The notes beneath the pieces were generated by a model, which was not told the DNA's origin, searched no databases, and was given only the letters and a program-made list of their open reading frames with translations. A program made the translations under genes and the position numbers. DNA of 64,000 nt from Sabethes cyaneus (Eukaryota; Arthropoda; Insecta; Diptera; Culicidae): positions 195,299,939 to 195,363,938 of the forward strand of contig NC_071355.1 in NCBI RefSeq assembly GCF_943734655.1. Reading direction: 5' to 3'. Positions 10,601 to 23,370 of this stretch are shown one piece after another; positions within the stretch are counted from its first letter, which is position 1; each line of letters opens with the position of its first letter.

Positions 10601-12070
10601 AGATAAGATTTTATTCAACTCCGTCCTCATTTGACGCTACGGGTCTACCGATTACCGCGGTGCGAGAGCTACTGTTGACGCGTTGCTCTATAGGAACGAA
10701 CTGGACTGGCATGCTGATGGAGATGGTGAGAAGGAGATAGCATTAGTAGGAGACAGGCATTTTCCTACAACCATCGACGGTACAAATATTGTGCTTAATT
10801 AGTTGTTTCTGCTAAATGTTTAGGTATTAACATTTCATTGAGATCACAAAGAAAGACGGTGAATCAGTTAAATTATACAGCACTAGAAACTAAAAATATC
10901 TCAACGCGAATTGTAATATTTTTTTGTAAAAATTAACTCAATAAAATACTCGACTTGATACAAACTCAAAAGCTTCATGATGGAATGCAAGAATTCGGAA
11001 GATTTTTTTTCTGAAAATTCACATAAGTTGTTTAAATTCGAATATTGTACAGAAATAGTAGCCAACTCAACCCGTCTTCATAAAAATCACAGCTTTGTCA
11101 ACCTAAACCCGACCCAAACTTGAAAAATTATACAGAAAATGTTCTTTAAAACGGATAGAATGGTCAATACCTAGTCTCCTCCGATCGTGATGGGTGGCCT
11201 TTGTTCAAGCATGATATCTACTAAAGTGGCGGCAATGGGGTGAAGTTGAACATGATGTTTCGTACTAGTTTAAAAACAAATGAAGCGTGTCATTACAATG
11301 AGAGCGAACAATGATCGCATGGGTGTGCTTGCTGAATTTTTCTGGACAAGTTGATTCCGCTAGTGTTCAGTATTGTGTGAACAATTCGACAAGGACTTTG
11401 TTGAAGTGATCCTCTTTTCTCCAGTTAGTATTTGATTGCTTCGTTTTAGTTACTGTAGCGCCTCTAATTGCCGTAGCGAGAAACTATCGATAGCGTTGTA
11501 ACTTAGATGATTAAAAACTTAGCTACGCCACTCTTCGCAGATTCAATCGTCAGTAAAGTGGCCCCTGACGGCAACAGGGTGCACTAACCTGTCATAGTAT
11601 TCGTAGAGCGTTTTCTTAAGTACACGTTTGACTATATCATCTGTCACTAACACTTGTGTGAAATGAGAAGGCGATTCAAAGACTGTGTCAGTCTAGTTCA
11701 CCCTACCGCCAGTAGATAGTGCTGATGGAATACTTTTCACTGATGTATGAGGAAATCAAAGACCGGCGTATCTAGTTTCTTTTGAATCTAAGGTTGTAAT
11801 TATGTGGAAAAAAATCCACCATTCCACCACGCATTCAAAAGATGGATTGTGAAAAATCTTTGTACACCTACTGTGAAATAACAACGTGGTTAAAACGATT
11901 TATTGCTTAGGTTATCATGTTTCCGACTGTAATTTCATAAAGCGGAAAAGTGGTCAGGTTTTGAGCGCTTATACTCACTTACTTTACTCAAAATATAATT
12001 ACTATCAACTGAAATTAAAATTTTGCCACTAAGTATTGATCGCAGAATTTTACGAATTTTAAGCACCCGT
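10601..12070. other. spacer with no recognised gene
   Basis: AT-rich DNA with no ORF of note. The part from about 11160 has the look of an old repeat, but no ends or coding content were found. Confidence 0.45.
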
Positions 12071-12074
12071 CAGT

Positions 12075-14066
12075 ATCCTTTAGCGTCCATGATTATTGTC
12101 CGTACAGGGCCAGCGGAAGGATAAGTGTTCTGTAGAGCGGTAGTCTTGTGCGAATTTACAAATTACGGGCTTCAGCTGGCTACGCAATCCGACTGCAATT
12201 CGTCGCTTTACGCGGTTTGCATCGTTGTCACCTGTCACGAGCGTACCAAGGTATATAAATTCCTCGTATTCTTCATATCGTTTCCTATCCAGCTCCACTA
12301 TGGTGCCAACACCGTGGGAACCCCCATGTTTTTGCCAGTAACCAGTCCCAACCTCGTTGTTTCCCTTTTAAAAAGCCTATTCCTATGATACCGACGTCAT
12401 CCGCAAAACCAAGAAGCATGTAAAACTTCGTGACGATAGTCCCATTCCTTTCCGTAGTACACCTTCCAAGGCAATGTTGAATAGCAGGTTAGAGAGTGCA
12501 TCCCCTTGCTTCAGTCCATCCAACGTCACGAAAGCGGCTGAGGTCTCACCCGCTATTCTGACGCATGGCTCTGGCCCATCCAGCGTCGCACGAATCAGCG
12601 TAATTAATTTCGTCGGAAAATCTTATTTGCCGCAGCCTTTTTCGTTTGACTAAATCGTACGCCGCCTGAGAATCCAAAAACACATGTCATGACGAGTCGG
12701 CAAATTGTACTCCCGGAACTTGTCTAATAATCTGTTCCGTCGTGGAGCAATCTCACGAAAACCAGCTTAGTACTCGCCGACGAAGAACTCCGCTAGCGGT
12801 CTCAGTCTACAAAACAGGATACAGGAAACCACCTAATAGGCAGAATTGAGCAGTATAATGCGTCGATAGTTTTTACACTCGAGTCGATGTCCGGTTTTGA
12901 AAATAAAGCAAATGAGGTTATCCAAGCACTCCTCCGGCATTTGTGAGCCGCTCGCTTCCCGCTTTTAGAAGTTTAACCGGGATGCCGTCATTCCCAGCAG
13001 CCTTGCCGTTTTTCAGTTCACTGATTACCTTCTTATCCACTTCCTTTATTGGTGGCTTCACTGTTTGGCCATCATTCACAATTTTGATGATCTCCTTGTT
13101 TACTTCTCCAATTAACATCATCTCGATAGAAGTGCTTCTTCCACCTAACTGCAAACGCCATTCGGTAAGCACGTTGCCACCGCTATCATTGTACATCACA
13201 ACAATGACACAATTCTTGCTCCTCACAGTTCTGTAGAAGCTTCGTGTTTCATTGATGGCAAATCTCTTGTCTGCGCGGCGAGCATGTGCTACACGTACTC
13301 GCGTTTTTTAGACGGTAGGTTCTCTGTTTTGGCGTGAGCCGCAGTGAGCATGCGACACTTGGCCTGATTCTTCTCATTTGTCGCTTCCTGGCATTCGGCA
13401 TCAAACCAGCTGTTGTGCTGTCTTCCACGCGTCGTACCTGCCACCCCTCTCGCAGTTGTTTCAATGGCATCATGGAGGTTCCCCCATAGCTCACTAAATC
13501 TGTCCTTTTTTCCTGCTCTTCTGCGATTCGATGATTACGCTTTCTGACGTATTCCGGTGCCAAGCCCTCTACCGTCAATTGCTGGATGTCGAAACGTACC
13601 GTCCTCTCAGTGCGAGCATTCCCCGCGTCGACAAACCTTGCGCGAATCTTACACACGTCGAAAAAGGGGCCAGGGGTCGATATTTGGTCCCTGAAAAAAA
13701 ACATACATCGAGGACATCCGAAAAGCGTTGACCATCAAGCCAGACATAATCGATGTGAATCCAAGAGTCTTCATTTGGATGCCTACGGGTGTATTTCAGA
13801 ATATTCAGACATGGAAAGTACCTGCTATAGGTGGCCATTCCTCCGGCCATGGCGACACATAAAGACTATGTTTTCCAATGACAGGATGAAAGAGTTCCTC
13901 GCTCCTGATCTACGCATTTGCATCTCCGATGATGATCTACACGTCATGTTTTGGGCCCTCTCCATAGGTCCTCACGAATTTATCATAGAACTCGTCCTTA
14001 GCATCGTCGGCTTTACCATTTGTCGGTACATTCTCCATGAACATCATAAACAACATAAAATACACA
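12075..14066 (-). mobile_element. RTE-type non-LTR retrotransposon, degenerate
   Basis: Reading leftward from about 14066: endonuclease pieces (APTNGKADDAKDEFYDKF; IIIGDANA), then HIDYVWLDGQRFSDVLDV near 13750. A linker follows (13249-13704). The RT start has ELKNGKAAGNDGIPVKLLK (about 12985-13040), then RT palm text near 12400-12600 including FADDVGII around 12390-12420. The post-RT EFIYLGTLVTGDND motif lies near 12240. This order is that of RTE-clade elements. Frames change repeatedly and stops are common, so the copy is inactive. It abuts the different non-LTR element at 14252. Confidence 0.8.
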
Positions 14067-14251
14067 CTACAGTTAGTGAACGTAAGATCGTCAGTGTGCA
14101 TACAGGAAAAACAGGTGCAATGTTCCAGTTAATTAGACAAAATAACGGATGTGCGACAAAAACAATTTTAACAACAAGTAATTTCTACGAGACACCGATA
14201 CTTGACAAAGATCAGACAGTATTCAATCCCTGAAGAAGACTAAATTATACA

Positions 14252-16460
14252 TTAGAGTTTGAGGATTCCAAGGCAATCCTCGATTTGGTCTACTGTCAAT
14301 TGCGTCCAACTAATATCTCTTCTATAACGATGAGAAACAGAAGCGCTGACAAAATGCAGCCTTGTCTCACGCAAGCAGTAACTCTTATGGGATCGGACGG
14401 ACAAAACCTTGCACGAGAACGCCTCGTACTGAGACACGATGAGATGGACTAGCTTATATGGAACTCCTCTACGCCTAAGTGCGCCCCAGATGTTTTCGTG
14501 GTTGAGTCGGTCGAACGCCTTTTCGAAGCCAACGAACTCCAGCAGAAGAGAGCCCTGGAATTCGTTGATCTGCTCTAATATATTGCGGAGCGTTGTGATA
14601 TGGTCTACACATGATCGGCCAGCACGGAATCCAGCTTGCTGCCGCCGGAGAGTAGCGTCGATCTTCTCCTGGATCCGGTTGAGGATTACCTTACAGAGTA
14701 CTTTGAGAGTAATACAGAGCAACGTGATGCCACGCCAGTTACCGCATTCAGTTAGGTCTCCTTTCGAAGGAACTTCGACCAATATGCCCTGCATCCAGTC
14801 CACCGGAAAAGTTGCGGTTTCCCATATATTGCTGAACAGCTGATGCATCAACTGGGCTGACAAAGATGGGTCAGCTTTGAGCATTTCGGCTGAAATACAG
14901 TCTATCCCTGGCGCTCTACTGGATTTCATACACTTGATGGCTGCTACAATTTCATCCAGCGATGGCGTCTCCGAGTTCACGCGATTAATTCGACGAACTG
15001 TAAGAGTCATACGCTGCTGGTTTTGTAGGTCTTTGACATTTAAAACCACGGAAGAGTTGTTCAAAATGTTCAGTCCATCGCTTAAGCTGTTCTGTACGGT
15101 CAGTCAGTAGATGACCAGCTCTGTTCTATAGCGGCATCTTTGTATTCGTCCTGGCACCACTAAGGCGGCGAGAAATATCGTATAACAAACGGATATCACC
15201 ATTGGCGGCGGCAGTTTCTCCTTGTTCGACCAGGGAGTTAGTTCAGGCTCTCTTGTCCCGCCTACAAGCGCGTTTAACAGCCCTCTCCAGTTCGGCGTAT
15301 CGTTAACGGGCGGCTGTCTTAGCCGATCTGGTCCGCGTTCGCTCAATGCCGGCGTTCGCCTCTCTCCGCTCGTCGATCTTCCTCCAAGTTTCATCCGAAA
15401 TCCACTCCCTCCGCCCACTGCGCGCTTTGAAGGCGTTCTTGATACCGGTCCATTGCTCTTCGACGGTTCCACCAGGTGGCAACTCCGAGGCTCGAGATTC
15501 AAGTTGTTCGACAAAGGCCCTTTGGCGTACATCAAGAAGGCTCCTTCGCCATTTCCGGCTGATGCAGATGTGGTCGATTTGGTTTTCTGTTCGGCCGTCG
15601 CGGAAACCTACGTGACTTTGTGTACTGGTCTATGGGGGAAGAGCGATCCACCAATGACCATGTTGTTATTACCACAGAATTCTGTAAACAGCTCCCCGTT
15701 TTCGCTCATCTCTCCTAGGCCATGGCGTCCCATGACGCGTTCAAGGTCCGCGTTGTTTGAGCCAATCTTCACGTCGCCCGTGGATTTGGATGTCCCCCTT
15801 CGGGATTTTCTCAACCACGCTGTTCAGCTGGCTGTAAAAACGTTCTTTCTCCTGCAGGTTGGCAGCATCTGTTGACGCATAGCACTGGATTGCTATCAGG
15901 TTCCTAATCCGTGTTCTGAACTTGGCAACGATTATTCGCTCATTTATCGGTTGCCACTTCATCAGGGCCGCATGTGCCCCTGGGCTCAGTAGGAATTCAA
16001 CTCCTCTTTCTCGAGTAGCATTTTCACCTCGTATGCCAGAGTAGAGCAAGACTTGCCCGGATGATGTCCTGTGTTCGCCACTACCCGGCCAGCGGACCTC
16101 GCTCAGCCCCAGGATTTCAAGCTTCAGGCAGCTAGCTTCCCTTGTAAGTTGAGCCAGCTTGTCCTGCTGGGCAAGGGTCAGTATATTACATGTTCCGATT
16201 CGTGTCCGTGTTTTCATGCTAAAGGACGTTGCCAATAATCCAGAGAGATTTCTTATTTCATTTTCGGTAACTTTTTTGTGTTCCGGTACAGTAGGCTGTT
16301 AACCTAAGGTCCTTATCCCGCTGATGGGGCTGCCATCTTAATGTGGGCGGGAGCCACTGTGCCCCCTTTCCTGTTAGCATACGACAACCGAAGTTACCCC
16401 AGCCGGCACCTCGAGGAGGTAGGAATAGGAATTAATGAACAGGGGTTATGGAATGCACAT
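14252..16460 (-). mobile_element. second non-LTR retrotransposon family, 3'-truncated
   Basis: Reading leftward: endonuclease from 16235 (RIGTCNILTLAQQDKLAQ, LEILGLSEVRWPGSGEHRTS), then VIGGSLFPHRPVHKVTW near 15610-15680. A basic linker (15535-15104) reads through three stop codons as GIKNAF...WISDETWRKIDERR. The RT domain (15064-14252) has KSSRAPGIDCISAEMLKAD, CGNWRGITLL, RRQQAGFRAGRSCVDHITTL and FEKAFDRLNH. A frameshift near 14400 is followed by RVTACVRQGCILSALLFL. The copy breaks off before the ADD catalytic box. Text is clearly different from the RTE copies; the clade is not assigned. About 220 bases of 5' leader (16240-16460) seem to belong to it. Confidence 0.82.
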
Positions 16461-16558
16461 GTTCACACTTTGCCAGCCACCGCGCCGTAAATACTTAAGA
16501 TAAAACTTCACTTTCTTCAGCAATAATATAGATAATTACTAGCACTACAAATGCCATA

Positions 16559-16664
16559 CCCAAGTAACATTTTTGTTGTATAATAGCTTATCAAGTACTT
16601 GTTCCACGGGAATTAGCTGTACAACAGTTTAATAATCTATTATACAACAAAAATGTTACTTGGG
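16559..16664. mobile_element. 106-bp MITE with 28-bp terminal inverted repeats
   Basis: CCCAAGTAACATTTTTGTTG and the next 8 bases form the left arm; the exact inverse ends at 16664. The inner part is not self-complementary. ATA flanks each side, but the duplication length is unresolved. The reverse-complement copy at 56644-57807 is split by an insertion; this copy is its empty site. Confidence 0.85.
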
Positions 16665-16699
16665 ATATACACCACTTTTTCAAATTCTGCTTGGATGAG

Positions 16700-16935
16700 G
16701 AGCAGTAATCAAAAGAGCAAAATCAAAGCGAAAAGTGTATGCCAAGCCTGCCGATGACTATCTTGTCCATATGTCCTCTCGAGAAGATCATAAAACTCCT
16801 CTTTTACGTCATCGAGTTTGTCATTCGTCGGTGCGTACACATTTATCAGGCCGTAGTTAATTTTTTTTCGTGTTCCACCTTTAGTATGCACTTGAAATGC
16901 TTTCCGGGAGTACATTGTTCTATAGTTCAATTAGG
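16700..16935 (-). pseudogene. RTE-type endonuclease fragment
   Basis: The - strand translation KKINYGLINVYAPTNDKLDD (about 16800-16870), followed in another frame by KIVIG, matches the middle of RTE-type endonucleases. No flanking RT is attached, so this is an orphan piece. Confidence 0.6.
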
Positions 16936-19900
16936 CTTGTTTTACCAGAATAAAAAATTGTAAAAATGTATAACATAATATCTGTCGAGTGGACATTTAT
17001 TTAGTTTTCTTCTAGAGAAGGTGAGGTTAGAACTGAAACCTAGAACATAAAGGGAGCAAAAAACGACGAATTATCTTTCATGTGAAACGGTCTATTCCGC
17101 ATAATCGCAAATTTTGGTGTTCCATTTTTACCCGTGTCGAAAGTAGCTGCAATAAAAATAGAATTACGTTTCGCTCTTCGCTTGTGCGAAGTGATACCAG
17201 ATATAATTTTAGCTGGTCGAAGTATAAGTCTACTAATTCATTCCACAAAGCTTCACTAATTTTAATCCTAACAATTTTTTTTTATATTAATTGCCATGTT
17301 GGTGGTAGCTTTGGCAGCTTCATACCGTAAACAAAGAATACTTTTCGGTGCTGCTTAACGAGGCCATTGGTTTTGATTTGGTTCACCCCGTCCACCGAGC
17401 CGATCATCATTCCGCTTGAAGTTGCTTCTTTTAATAAGGAAGTACAAGGTCAAGTGTCCATTCCGGCGAATTGACTCGGTGAATTATGCAAATGGGCATT
17501 TCTTTCCGAAATAAATAATTGAAGAGCATGAAGATCCGTGCCTGTGCGTTGCTGTCTTCGCCGTTCGGCGGCAGATACATGAGTGTGCCGTACAACGTTG
17601 ATCCTCTCCGTTCCCTCCGTGTGACACGGATGTTGAAGCCGGCCGGTCTGGTCTTCGGGCTGGATGCCTCACTGAATGGCTTGGTAAACCGCCAGCAGAC
17701 AAGCGCATGGTGAAGGAATAAATGCTTTAAATTAAGAAAAGCCGGGATTAATTGGTGTGTTGGACATCATTTTAAATTGAGGATACTTCTGATTAAAAGA
17801 TTTAAAGCACACAATGCGCACAATAAGGTCGTCTTTTGTTGCGTTTCGGCGAAGTTGCTGTACCGCAAACTGCTTCCTGTGTGCGGTGCGTTGCAACGCA
17901 GCTTTTCAGGTTACTACCTAATTGTAATTCACTTGTAAATGATATTTTACGACTATAAACCCCCTAAAAAATAAGCATTCGAAAACAAGAAAACTCAATA
18001 ACCCAATTCACTATGCTAGGTTTGATAAGACCAAAATAATTACTCAACAGTTCAAAATGATGTTGCCTAAACCATAGGTAGCGCAACGATTGCGTCGTCT
18101 ATGGCAATTATCATCATTTCAAGAGTAAAATTATCACTGCAGGAGCAGAAGTATAATCCTTCCGACTCCTGGCTGCGTCCGAGTTAAAACGAAAAACAAA
18201 ATTGGCAGGCACAACGGCAGAGCGTGTTCGAATGCCTCTTTAACCATGCAAGTTGCAAACATGCAAGTTCATTGTAGTTTTTGGAGATTTGCGGGATACG
18301 GCTTAAGCACAGAAGCGCCTAAATCCTCATAATTATAGCTTCCAAAAAACCCCAGAAATGATTGGTGTAAAAAAGGTAGCGGTTTGGTTAGCAAAAATTG
18401 GCTTATGACTAGGTTTGCTCGCCCAACGGTTCTTAATTATCGCGTCATACTATTAAAGTTCGTTTAAACTCATTATGCACTTTTGCATTTGTAAATTAAA
18501 TACCAAATAGAACTTTTTGTTTTGTTGATATATAAGCACCTCTACGTTATTTTTAAGTCGTTTGCCATTAACCTATTTTTTTCTTCGGTTTCATAACAAC
18601 CGCTGCCCAACACCGCTCAGTTTGCGTACTGAAAGCAACTCCGGAGTGATTCGCGATTGGGGCTCAACTACAAATTGTAAACAAATCGTTTTATCACACC
18701 ATCAGCCTTAAAAAGACTGATAATATCCTTGGCAAGAACCCTTTCTTCTGTTTTAATCGTTAGAATGATTTAAAACAAGTTTTTAGTAATGGGCGATAGA
18801 AATGTTTAACCAAAACAAAAGACAGTTTGCAGTTTAGCCCCTCGCATTGTTATGAAGTGACAGGCTTATTTGCAAATTGTTTTGTAAACAGGCGATAGTA
18901 AAGAGCTAAACTGCGTTGTTTTCAAAACACAGGCGCATTGTAAACAGGCGAAATTAAATAAAAAAATCAAAACAAGGCGAAACAGGGCTGGGCGAATCTC
19001 ATTGTCAAAATGCTTTGAGGCTCATTCCAAGGGGTTCAACTATAAAACTTAGATTTTGAGCTTGAATGCACAAATTTTATGCAGTATTGTTGTGAAATTA
19101 TAAGATTGATTTATTTTACACCAATTTATGTCTTTAAACTTGATTTTTGTAACTTTTATTTAAATTAAGATTTGAAAATGTACTGGCAAATTATCACAGT
19201 GATATTTCTCATTGTTCACACTTTGTTAGTTGCGCCCTTATCGCGAATCACTCCGGAACTACCTATTACTTATTTAAATCTCAAGTTTGTTATCAACACA
19301 TTCCTAGAGCAGAAATGATGAATTTCTTCTGCCGAACGAGAAATCGAGATTATTGTTATAATTTGTTTTGTATGCAAACAAACGTAAATAAAGCAGCTTA
19401 TTATCCAATTTAGCGACCTGCCAGTCTGCGCCGTTGTTGCATGGCGAGTCGCACATCCGAATAGCAAAGCAGTTTAGCGACGACGACGACGACGAATAAA
19501 AGATGTTGAAAAGAATGATGCGCGCTCTGTGATATGTTTTATGGTTCTCGCGCGCACTTCAAGTGAACTGTTTTGATACATCTTTTGTTAGGTTCAATTT
19601 AGAGCTATTTCTGGTCTAATCTATTTTACAATTTTCTTATTTACGACAACGTAAACACACTGCGTAAGAGGGATGTGCTCGCGGAACGAAATCGATGCTT
19701 TAACTGACATGAGTACCCTAATAGATTACTCCGGACTGCCAGGGTCGAGAATCCGCCAGCATTATCATTATAAATTTCTCTACAACCGATCCGACTCTGC
19801 ATTCTGCAGAAACACTACGTTGACTCACTTTAGTTGATTTAAGCAAACTTCCCTACCAAGCGAACTACATAATCGAGTACGTCGTAAGCTTAATAAGGAT

Positions 19901-21350
19901 GACGACGGTGAAGACGATTATTATGAAAGACGTTTCCCCTGTGTCCAAAGTAGGGCCATTGAACGCACTTGCCACTTGAACGCAACTAAGCCGTAGACAT
20001 TAAGGTGGACCAAACCAACACGACACGGGCTAGTTGACCGCCGGACGATGACGGCGACGTCCCCCGTACTGTCCAGATCCAGACGACGATTGAACGGCCG
20101 CTGCAGGTTGCCGTTGCCGCTTGTGTTTGTTGTATGTTGTGCTCAATTTCGCCGTTGTCTTTTCGCAATTACTGCTACTGTCAGTAATTCAACATTTGCG
20201 TGGGCGTGTTGAATTTACTGAACTGTTTCTTCACGTCCCGCGAGCACACAACGAGAGCTCGATTCGTATTTTATCGCATTTTGGCTCCGGCCATGGAACT
20301 AGGGATAGGGAATTCTGCAACATAAATTCGCTTTTGCCAAGTGTAACAATGATAAACGTGGTTTTGTCGTGCTACTAGTAATGGGTTGCACATTGCGGTA
20401 GAGAGGCGTAGGTTTATGGGAGTGAGAAATAAAAATTTTAGAATAGAAATGTATTCCATCATATATAAATCGCGAAATTTATCAAATAAATCGAATTTAA
20501 CGAATAGAAAGGTGAAGGAATTGTAGTCTACTATTCCTAGTTAAAGTTTGCTAACGTTTGTTTGCATTCGTCATGTTGCAGAATTAATAGCTAGCATCGT
20601 ACATTCAAAATTGACCAACTGACGTAGATTTTGACACAAACTTCAAAAATTTTCTTATTTTCAGACACACTAGGTATACTGTTTGACTGCGAGGTTTTAG
20701 AAAAAAGTAAAAGAATCTACATCACAAACAATAATTAAGTTGCCTGTGTAACTAATATCTTCTCTTTAAAATTTCATTTCCACCCTACCTATATTGTTTC
20801 CTGCCGTACACTCCATTCATTTCAGCAGCATCCCTGGGCTGCTAATGACGGGAAGTGGTCCTAAACAGAGCGTGTTTGAATGAAGCTTAAGTCATAACAC
20901 TGTTAGTGGGAGGATGTAAATAATGCTTATCAATTTGAGAAGAATGATTTATGAACGAAAATTGAATCATATATAGGCCAAAGATTACTGCTAATAGAGA
21001 GGTACGTTTTTTGTACTGCGGGTTTCAAACTACGATTAAGCTTTCAAGGTTACTCCTCGCTGGAATTCAAACCGGAAGAACCTTTTTCACCTGAATTTCG
21101 TTTTACTAGCCCACAGGAAAAGGCAATGATGAGATCAAAATAAATCATTTAGACATCGTACAATGTTGAGACAGTAGTGTTGATAGAAAATATAGACTCG
21201 TTATATAGTTTTATCATGAGTTTGTTGGATATGGAGTAATTCCACGTAAAATTATCCATCCGTTACATCAGTATCTTAAGATTTATAGGACGATTTGTAT
21301 GAGTACTTTTGTGCATACATTTTATCAGACGTACGACTATGACTACGTCC
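16936..21350. other. mostly unique-looking spacer
   Basis: No protein gene recognised. 17340-17710, 19640-20300 and neighbours are GC-richer, with a GAC triplet run at about 19478-19495. Long ORFs there overlap on both strands without domains. The remainder is AT-rich. Some of it could be cis-regulatory; nothing specific is visible. Confidence 0.4.
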
Positions 21351-21359
21351 GAAGGACTT

Positions 21360-22020
21360 CAAATGGGACAGGAATTTTTACTCGAAATAAGACTTTGACT
21401 TATAGTTGAGCTTGAAATTGAAATTAAATTAGACTAGAAATTGAACTTGAAATTTTACTACAGATTGGGCATGAAATTAGACTTAACATTAGCATTAAAT
21501 TTGACATGAAATTGGATTTAATTTTGGACCAATTGGAACTTGAAGTTTTACTTCATATTGAGCTGGCAGTTGGACTCAAATTTGGACTTCAAATTAAACT
21601 GGCAATTTTGTTTGAAAATGGCATGAAGTCGGACTTAAGCTTGAACCAATTTAGTTAGCAGCTGTACTAGAATTTGGACTTAAAACTATGATTGACTGAA
21701 GTTTTTGTAGCGTCTTAGTAGAATACGAAACCTGGAAATTAAATAAAAAGAAAACTTTTTCACCATGTATACATAGTAGAATTAAATTGGATAAGTTTTC
21801 TTTTTATTTAATTTCCAGGCTTAAAACTATGCCAAAAATTGTACTTGAAATTGGGTTTTAATTTGGAGTGCAAATTTAACTTTGGAAATTTGACATGAAA
21901 TAAGTCTTAAAATTTGATATGAATTTGGATTCGAAATAAAATCTGACATGAAGTGGAACTTGAAATCAGGTTAAAAATTGAAGTTAGAGTAAAATTGGAC
22001 TAATAATAATAAATTGACTT
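21360..22020. repeat. degenerate minisatellite, about 12-15-bp unit
   Basis: Repeated variants of TTGGACTTGAAA (for example TTGAACTTGAAATT, TTGGACTTCAAATT) fill about 21360-21690 and resume at 21832-22020. The array is interrupted by a 129-bp hairpin insertion. Confidence 0.7.
21691..21819. mobile_element. 129-bp hairpin insertion flanked by 12-bp direct repeats
   Basis: CTTAAAACTATG at 21679-21690 recurs at 21820-21831. Between them, CCTGGAAATTAAATAAAAAG and its inverse form a stem of about 30 bp (about 21730-21819). A related sequence beginning GGAGCGTCTTAGTAGAAT is at about 52720. Classification unknown. Confidence 0.6.
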
Positions 22021-22721
22021 GAAACCCAAAGTAATGATCCAATAACAAATTGGTTTTATTTATTTCTTATAGTAGTATTATCAAAGCATTGCAAAGTCTA
22101 CCAGGTTTTATGATGTTATTCCTCAAGTGAATTTTATCTTATTTGATTAACATTTTTGAAGTATGACTGAAGGAGACTTGAAGAAACATCCATAAAACTG
22201 CATTATCAATAAGTGTAATTCACCTTATTGGGTAAGCGTACCAGTTGTGGCGCATTTAGTATCAAATTTTTGGTCAAAATCAGTGATAGAGAAGAAATAT
22301 ACCTGCACACGCGCATAATATGATTGAAACATTCTTAATCTTACTAAAAACGACGGTTGGTACCATTAAAAATTCGAATTTTGTTAAAGAGAAAGTCTAT
22401 CATCATTGGTTTGCCTGTAGTAGTGGTATGGTTCCTACCGAGGTCCCTAGAGTGGAGGCATCGTGAACCTATATTTATTTTCTTTGTTGGGGACCTTGGA
22501 CCACTGCGATTAGTTCTTTAATCTATTGTGGTGTGTCCTCTTTTGCTGTATGCCTTTACTTATGAATGACTACTATGTAATTTAGCAATTGTTATTTTAA
22601 TTGAAGGCATCATCCCAATATCGTAGTATGTTGAGAATAAATTGTACTACTTTCTGAGGAGAACTAGCTCATATTTCTGAAGGCTTCAATAGACCTTTAT
22701 CAAAAAATTTGGGCTTTTTAT

Positions 22722-22807
22722 TGAATAATGCCGTGCATTTACACAGGATGAGCACTTTCACTAGAGTGTGAAAATGCTCATCCTGTGTGAATGCACGGCA
22801 TTATTCA
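22722..22807. mobile_element. 86-bp near-perfect palindrome, MITE or foldback
   Basis: Arms of about 40 bp starting TGAATAATGCCGTGCATT are inverted copies with only a few mismatches around a short loop at about 22762-22766. The palindrome sits inside the RNase H reading frame of the host retrotransposon, where codons are missing. Confidence 0.8.
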
Positions 22808-22992
22808 GAAACAACATCTATCATCATTAAGCTTTCCTATTACCTTTAGATGATATTTACTTGGACAATGCCCAGTAACCATTCAGCTAAAAGTACTCAA
22901 ATTTGTCTTTCAAAGATTCAATAGCTTTTGCGCGATTGAGGCATTTGGATTAAACCGTTTTGCGGGCTGATAGAGTATTATTCCAGTTCAAT

Positions 22993-23100
22993 CCCAAGTA
23001 ACAATTTGGGTTTTATAACACTCTTATGATGGCTTTCAAGACCAAAATTGGTCATGAAAACCACCATAGAGGTACAATAAAACTTACATTGTTGTTTGGG
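22993..23100. mobile_element. 108-bp MITE related to the 16.6-kb MITE
   Basis: Terminal inverted repeats CCCAAGTAACAATTTGGG / CCCAAACAACAATGTAAG (the second read on the - strand) extend about 24 bp. Same terminal CCCAA and length as the MITE at 16559, but a different interior. It interrupts the RNase H domain of the non-LTR element. Confidence 0.7.
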
Positions 23101-23370
23101 ATTTGACCTGCTTTATTTCTTCCCATTTTTTCAGTTCCATCTTGCACGTACTGTTAGATACCCCACAGACTCGGGGCCTATAAATTCCATAGCAGATCCA
23201 GATCTAGCTAACTCGTCTGCTCTTTCATTACCATAGTGTCCGGGAACCCAAAAGAGGTTTACCCTGCTGTGTTTAGATAGTTGTAGAAGTAGTTTTACAC
23301 AGTCCCAGACTAATTTAGAAGTGCATGCAACAGATTTTAGAGCTTTCAGAGCTGTATTTTTGCATAGGGT

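Larger units (their letters stand above)
22440..23370 (-). mobile_element. 3' end of RNase-H-bearing non-LTR retrotransposon, broken by two MITEs
   Basis: The - strand reads an RNase H domain (about 23150-23360) with VPGHYGNERADELA, the conserved His/Asp region that cleaves RNA in RNA-DNA hybrids. It continues as KWEEIKQVK, is interrupted by a MITE, resumes near 22980, and gives VTGHCPSKYHLKVIGKLNDD (about 22810-22870). A palindromic MITE follows, then FFDKGLLKPSEI and KVVQFILNILRYWDDAFN (about 22590-22710). About 22 residues, including the Cys-His cluster seen in the 56.1-kb relative, are missing at the second break. A 3'UTR motif, ATTGTGGTGTGTCCTCTTTT (+ strand), is shared with the 56-kb copy, so both belong to one family. 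Confidence 0.8.

Noticed and set aside
13586..14233. 215-codon ORF on the + strand
   Set aside because: It lies antisense to the degenerate RTE endonuclease read on the - strand and shows no domain of its own.
15222..15875. 217-codon ORF on the + strand
   Set aside because: Shadow of the second non-LTR element, whose recognisable protein text is on the - strand.
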